A stretch of 64,000 nucleotides of DNA from Tanytarsus gracilentus. Taxonomy: Eukaryota; Arthropoda; Insecta; Diptera; Chironomidae. Below are positions 61,556 to 64,000 of the stretch, piece by piece (within the stretch, counting starts at the first letter, position 1; each line of letters begins with the position of its first letter). The notes beneath the pieces were generated by a model. That model was not told the DNA's origin, did not search any database, and was given only the letters and a program-made list of their open reading frames with translations. The position numbers and the translations under genes are program-made. The stretch is taken from the NCBI GenBank assembly GCA_038502055.1, contig JAXRKN010000040.1:3472001-3536000 (forward strand), in the 5' to 3' direction.

Positions 61556-62735
61556 GTGAGTTAGGGTTAAAATTTAAATATTTTTTTAATGATAAGCAGA
61601 AAAATTAAATAATTAAACAGAATTAAATGAAAATATCGATGAACTCTATGACAATTTTTTTCTGATATTGATTTTCTGATTGTGAAAATAAATTTTCTTG
61701 CATCATTCGATGAGCTGGTGGCAAGTGGCACAAAGTTCGCAAATCATTAAAAGAAAAGTGAACAGCTTCGTCATAAAGAAAGAAAAAAGATTTCAAAGAA
61801 AGAAAAATGGGAATAATAAGAAAATAAAAAAATCATCTGTGTATAAACAAAAAAGTATCGAAACCCACTTGGTGGTTTCGTTGCGCGCAACTATTTTCAA
61901 CGGATTTATGATTCCAGGAAATTTTTAGAAGTTCATCAAGTCTCAATTAATTACTCGAATAATTGAATGTCACGTAAAATTTAACATATATAACTGCAAC
62001 AACAACCACCCCAGTTGATTTGCGCTAAAAATAAAGCGTTGGACGACTGATTTTCTGTAAATGTATGTGCTATTGAAAACTTATACAACGAAAGATATTT
62101 TCTACTCGATCATACTTGCCACAGCTGACTAACATCAACAGTTAATGCTCCCAAATATATATAAATTACGCAGTTAAAAAAAATTCATCGATGCACTTTA
62201 AGATTTTATTTCAATAGTCACTTGCGTTCGATTTATTTAAAAAAAAGTAGAAGTAAAGGTGCAACTATTTATTTATTTTGTGCAAACAGTATACATAGTA
62301 ATTTTTTGTAAGGATTCTATTTATAGAAAATTTGATATTAATTTTTTTCTTAACCTTGGAATCAGGTTCTTTTTTATTTGGTGTTTTGTGAGGGATACGC
62401 CACATATAATAAATGCGATTTAAAATTGGACTATGAACATGCACTTTTGCGTGTATGTGTGTGTGTGCTGTTTTTTATGATGCTCTGTTATGTATCGCGT
62501 CATTGTGAAATACCAGCTTCTTTTTACATCAATAAACAAAAAACATTTTCTATTTTCTTCTTCTTCCATATTCAAGTTCAAAAAAGTTTCATTGAACGCT
62601 GACACAGACAGACGGGAGAAAAATAGATTGCCAAAAAAAAATTCTATTACACAATAACTTCCCTTTTCTCTCGCGATCATCCTATAATGAAAACGAAATA
62701 TTAAAAAGTTATTTTTTTGCTCGTTTTATTTTCAG
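61556..62735 (+). other. 5'-UTR intron of the DOR homologue
   Basis: A strong donor AAAAAG|GTGAGT at 61556 and the acceptor TTTTATTTTCAG ending at 62735 define a 1.2-kb intron that separates a non-coding first exon (roughly 61390-61555, containing CAGT initiator-like sites near 61418) from the coding exon. Inferred from splice signals only. Confidence 0.55.
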
Positions 62736-62832
62736 ACACTTTCAATTTGTAAAGAACGCTCGTGCCACTTAAAAATATTAAATAACACACACGAGTTTCG
62801 CTAATTCACCTTCTTCTCCTCGCTGCTGTATA

Positions 62833-63863
62833 ATGTTCAACGGTCTTTTTACATCGCTATTTGGAAAAAGTAAAGAGAATAATAATTTTGACGTTGAAAA
62901 TAATCAGCAGCAGCAGACTGACGCAAGTGATACTAAAAATATTTTTACTGAAGAAAATGTAAGAGTCATTCTTCTTGACGAAGATAAGGACTGGCTATTC
63001 GTGGAACGAGATAATTCTGAGGACCAGGATTCATTTGTTGCTGATAAGAAGGCGACGGAAAACAATTTACAATTGGTACCTTTCAAAAGTATTTTATCGC
63101 ATTTGAGTGCTGTTAGAGAAAATGACGAGAACTGCATGTTATCTGCAAACCTCCCCTCCCTTATGCTCTTTCCAAATACAATGGATGAGTCGTGGTTCTT
63201 GACGCCACCCTCATGCTTCTCTTCAGGATCAATTCAACTCGAAGCTTCTCCTCTTGAAAATTTGCTGATTGAACATCCCTCGATGAGTGTTTACCACAAA
63301 ATTCATCGCCGTCGATCATTGACCGATGTCAATAGAGACGAACTTGAAGATCTCGTTATTTTGGAATTGTCGCAAGACTATGATAACAATTACGCAGTAA
63401 GTCACTAAGCTCCACTCACTCAAGTCTAGCGATTAGTATACTCGAAAAAAATCAAACTTTTCAAACAAGTATCGAGGGGCGAAACACTAATTTTTGCTTT
63501 TCATGTATATATTTTCAAAAGTATTTATATAATGTGATTCGTCCCTTGAAATTTGTTTTGCTTATGTATTTATAAAATTTTAAATTTTTGTTTTTTCAAT
63601 TATAGTCGTCTGTCAACAAAGGCAAACGCTACAAAGGCAAGAATGCCAACAAAAAATCCCGACCTAATGGAACTCAAAAGAGTGTTGCATTAGTTATGAT
63701 CTCTAACCCATCCGCTATTGGTGCACCGAAAGCTCAAGAGAAGGCCAGCGCTATGACTCGCTCGTTCTTCGATCGCAACAATAAAACTCTTCGCAACTCG
63801 TACAAGAAGAATCTTCATACAATCAATCAGCCATCAAGTCGTACAATGAGTCGCAAAAATTAA
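62833..63863 (+). CDS. DOR: DOR / TP53INP homologue (autophagy and nuclear coregulator)
   Basis: Exons 62833..63396 and 63606..63863, intron 209 bases, 273 residues. Hallmarks of the TP53INP1/2-DOR family: an N-terminal LC3-interacting region, DEDKDWLFVERD (W-x-x-V core in acidic context); SWFLTPPSCF; LLIEHPSMSVY; and a basic C-terminal part with TRSFFDRNNKTLRNSYKK. In flies and mammals this protein shuttles between nucleus and autophagosome, binds Atg8/LC3, promotes autophagy and coactivates nuclear receptors including the ecdysone receptor. The intron after NNYA uses GTAAGT, and the alternative read-through ends two codons later. The LIR near residue 50, poly-Gln (QQQQ) and the acidic stretch are visible. 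Start chosen at MFNGLFTSLFGK, the family N-terminus. Confidence 0.92.
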
Positions 63864-64000
63864 GTTGTGGCCACTCACAAAAATAACAAAACATGATTGT
63901 CTTTTATCTCTAGATTTCTTTTTTCGTGCTGATAATTAATTTCATAATTTTTATTTTTATTATTTAAATGATATAATATTACAAAAAGATGTTAAAAAAT

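Overview
The window is AT-rich nuclear DNA from an arthropod, most likely a dipteran and perhaps a midge- or mosquito-like nematoceran. The evidence is short spliceosomal introns (mostly 50-65 bases), insect families (Dpr cell-surface Ig proteins, Tantalus, CBM14 chitin-binding secreted proteins, a WRPW bHLH repressor, mus301) and arthropod-type mobile elements. No bacterial features were seen. Most genes below were assembled by hand from exon pieces; splice phases were checked so that each total CDS length is a multiple of three.

Layout. 0-14 kb is gene-dense: class II CPD photolyase (-, ending at the left window edge), a DIS3L2-type exoribonuclease (-), an ORP2-type oxysterol-binding protein (-), two tandem CBM14 genes (+), an unrecognised 100-residue protein (+) and ribosomal protein L19 (-) with a 5'TOP-like leader. 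13.8-14.5 kb holds a spliced, apparently non-coding minus-strand transcript with a candidate H/ACA snoRNA in its intron. 14.8-20.4 kb carries XPC, a protein with a DNTTIP1-type dimerisation domain, and a Tantalus homologue, all on +. A bHLH-WRPW gene sits at 23.4-24.1 kb.

24-37 kb is mostly gene-free and holds two mobile elements, each with a clear target-site duplication: a 980-base hAT-like foldback element and a 2.3-kb Penelope-like element whose 188-base terminal direct repeats match exactly although its reverse transcriptase is broken. 37.5-47.1 kb is a seven-exon dpr12-like gene (-) with long introns. 47.1-56.3 kb is gene-free. HELQ/mus301 (-) and a DOR/TP53INP homologue (+) fill the right end.

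Functional themes: DNA-damage repair (photolyase, XPC, HELQ), RNA decay and ribosome production (DIS3L2, RpL19, snoRNA host), chromatin-linked nuclear factors (DNTTIP1-like, Tantalus), lipid transfer and autophagy (ORP2, DOR), and neuronal recognition (Dpr). They are neighbours on a chromosome, not an operon. The observations most worth checking are the H/ACA snoRNA and host, the three-copy motif in the HELQ N-terminus, the short DNTTIP1-domain protein, and the two mobile elements.
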